Below are positions 5,853 through 6,582 of a DNA stretch of 6,582 nucleotides, piece after piece; position 1 is the stretch's first letter, and each line of letters begins with the position of its first letter. Source of the stretch: an uncultured Clostridia bacterium (GTDB taxonomy: Bacteria; Bacillota; Clostridia; Oscillospirales; CAG-272); contig CALGCW010000053.1 of the NCBI GenBank assembly GCA_937884385.1, positions 1 to 6,582 of the forward strand, read 5' to 3'. Under the pieces are notes generated by a model. That model was not told the origin of the DNA. It was given only the letters and a program-made list of their open reading frames with translations, and did no database searches. Made by a program: the position numbers and the translations under genes.

Positions 5853-6221
5853 ATGAAGTACAATTACAACAAAAACTATGTTCCGTTAGCACAGCAAATT
5901 AAGAAAAGAAATGACACCCGAGGAAAAGCATCTTTGGTATGATTTTCTCAAAAAGCTGCCGTGTACTGTGAATAGGCAGAAAAATATAGGTGATTTTATA
6001 GTCGATTTCTATATTGCAAGCAAAAATGTTGTAATAGAAATTGACGGACGTCAACACGATATGCCCGAAAACAATGAAAAGATAGAAAAAGAGATTTTGA
6101 ACTTTCAAAACTCGGTATTAAAGTGTTGAGATATACAAACGAAAACATAAACAAAAATTTTATTGATGTGTGTGGAGATATACTCACACACTTGGGACTT
6201 TCTTGGCAGGACATAAAATGA
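5853..6221 (+). pseudogene. DUF559 endonuclease-domain protein, two compensating frameshifts
   Basis: Reading through two frame changes gives a 122-residue DUF559 protein, a Vsr/PD-(D/E)XK-like nuclease family, at near-typical length. Frame one (from ATG 5853, AAGGAG eight bases upstream) encodes MKYNYNKNYVPLAQQIKK. An extra A in the run 5904-5907 then shifts into the frame of 5911-6129, which encodes MTPEEKHLWYDFLKK and VNRQKNIGDFIVDFY with IEIDGRQH. The likely catalytic Asp51, Glu62 and Asp64 (restored numbering) are all there. One base is then missing in an A-rich stretch (6076-6092), returning to the first frame for FELSKLGIKVLRYTNENI through to TGA at 6219-6221. Without correction frame one stops at 5940. 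The otherwise intact protein suggests recent decay or base-calling errors in A-runs. The gene is flanked by repeat copies 2 and 3. Confidence 0.8.
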
Positions 6222-6252
6222 ATGAGGCTCGACAGTTTGTTCAAACTTCGTT

Positions 6253-6303
6253 CCCCTCATCCACCGTGGCAAGCACGGTCCCCCTTCCCCTCAATGGGAA
6301 GGC
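6253..6303 (+). repeat. Structured repeat, copy 3
   Basis: CCCCTCATCC is followed by hairpin 1, ACCGTG (6263-6268) with CACGGT (6274-6279). Then come CCCCCTT and hairpin 2, CCTTCCC (6283-6289) with GGGAAGG (6296-6302). It begins 31 bases after the DUF559 stop and is in the same orientation as copy 2. A short T-run (6307-6310) follows hairpin 2, so weak terminator activity is possible. Confidence 0.7.
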
Positions 6304-6308
6304 TGATT

Positions 6309-6338
6309 TTGAAACTATTTCATTTACATTCATACAAC
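6309..6338 (+). promoter_or_regulatory. Weak candidate promoter for gyrB
   Basis: TTGAAA (6309-6314) matches five of six bases of the -35 consensus. TACAAC (6333-6338), 18 bases on, matches four of six of the -10. It would start transcription about 13 bases before gyrB, near the ribosome site. It lies directly after repeat copy 3. Support is weak, but gyrB is cut off from the dnaA operon by about 1.7 kb of accessory DNA and may need its own promoter. Confidence 0.25.
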
Positions 6339-6357
6339 AATTCGAAAGGAAACAGAA

Positions 6358-6582
6358 ATGGAAAACCTTGAAAAAAATCTTGACCTTGTGGTTGAGGAAA
6401 GCTATACCGAAGAACAGATACAGGTGCTTGAGGGACTTGAAGCGGTAAGAAAGAGACCCGGTATGTACATTGGCTCAACTTCTGTACGCGGTCTTCACCA
6501 CCTTATTTACGAAATCGTAGACAACTCCATCGACGAAGCTCTGGCAGGCTACTGCACGGAAATCAACGTGGTCATTGAGGAA
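6358..6582 (+). CDS. gyrB: DNA gyrase subunit B, N-terminal part (runs off window)
   Basis: GyrB is the ATPase subunit of DNA gyrase, which introduces negative supercoils ahead of forks. The 75 visible codons have no stop and continue past the right edge. They encode the start of the GHKL ATPase domain: YTEEQIQVLEGLEAVRKRPG (16-35), MYIGST, then GLHHLIYEIVDNSIDEALAG (45-64). Glu52 corresponds to the catalytic base (E. coli Glu42), Asn56 to the Mg-ATP ligand (Asn46) and Asp59 to the adenine-binding Asp (Asp49). An AAAGGA site (6345-6350) is seven bases from the ATG. ParE has similar motifs, but position after dnaA-dnaN-recF-remB favours gyrB. Confidence 0.93.
   Translation, partial: MENLEKNLDLVVEESYTEEQIQVLEGLEAVRKRPGMYIGSTSVRGLHHLIYEIVDNSIDEALAGYCTEINVVIEE

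Noticed and set aside
5575..5856. A 93-residue open frame across the repeat element
   Set aside because: Its sequence is the translation of palindromic repeats and an A/T-rich spacer; there is no ribosome site.
5642..6303. The repeats considered as a CRISPR array
   Set aside because: There are only three copies, in mixed orientation, with irregular spacing and a gene between them.
6170..6448. A 92-residue open frame overlapping the gyrB start
   Set aside because: It overlaps repeat copy 3 and gyrB in another frame; the gyrB frame from 6358 has clear GHKL motifs.

Overview
The window is the chromosomal replication-initiation region of a Gram-positive bacterium, with all genes on the + strand: dnaA, dnaN, recF, remB, a putative zinc metalloprotease, a broken DUF559 nuclease gene, and the first 75 codons of gyrB. 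The order dnaA-dnaN-recF-remB-gyrB and a RemB/DUF370 protein point to Bacillota. Strong purine-rich ribosome sites, GTG start use and the repeat style suggest an uncultured gut-type member of class Clostridia. The class assignment is inference; the gene identities come from clear motifs.

Bases 1-437 hold no convincing gene. The first 120 bases contain four perfect inverted repeats. They are followed by a tract of about 88% A+T (201-243), an extended -10 promoter (257-265) and a roughly 165-base dnaA leader that can fold just upstream of the dnaA ribosome site. This is the likely origin-proximal region, but no consensus DnaA box is visible, so the main box cluster is probably outside the window or degenerate.

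Bases 438-4625 are the conserved core. DnaA opens the origin, DnaN is the sliding clamp, RecF loads recombinase at gaps, and RemB is a small DNA-binding regulator. The S4-domain gene (yaaA) that often separates dnaN and recF in Bacillota is absent; only 15 bases lie between them.

Bases 4626-6357 separate remB from gyrB and look like accessory DNA. They hold a HExxH metalloprotease gene with more A/T-rich codon use and no good ribosome site. A 171-base palindrome-rich element follows (5505-5675). Then comes a DUF559 nuclease pseudogene flanked by two same-orientation copies of a structured repeat; a third copy, inverted, forms the end of the 171-base element. The three copies keep the single-stranded motifs CTCATCC and CCCCCTT, while the hairpin between them changes on both arms together. 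This repeat-nuclease-repeat arrangement inside an otherwise very conserved locus is the most notable part of the window.

From 6358 to the window end is the start of gyrB, with the ATP-binding motif of the GHKL fold; the gene runs off the right edge.
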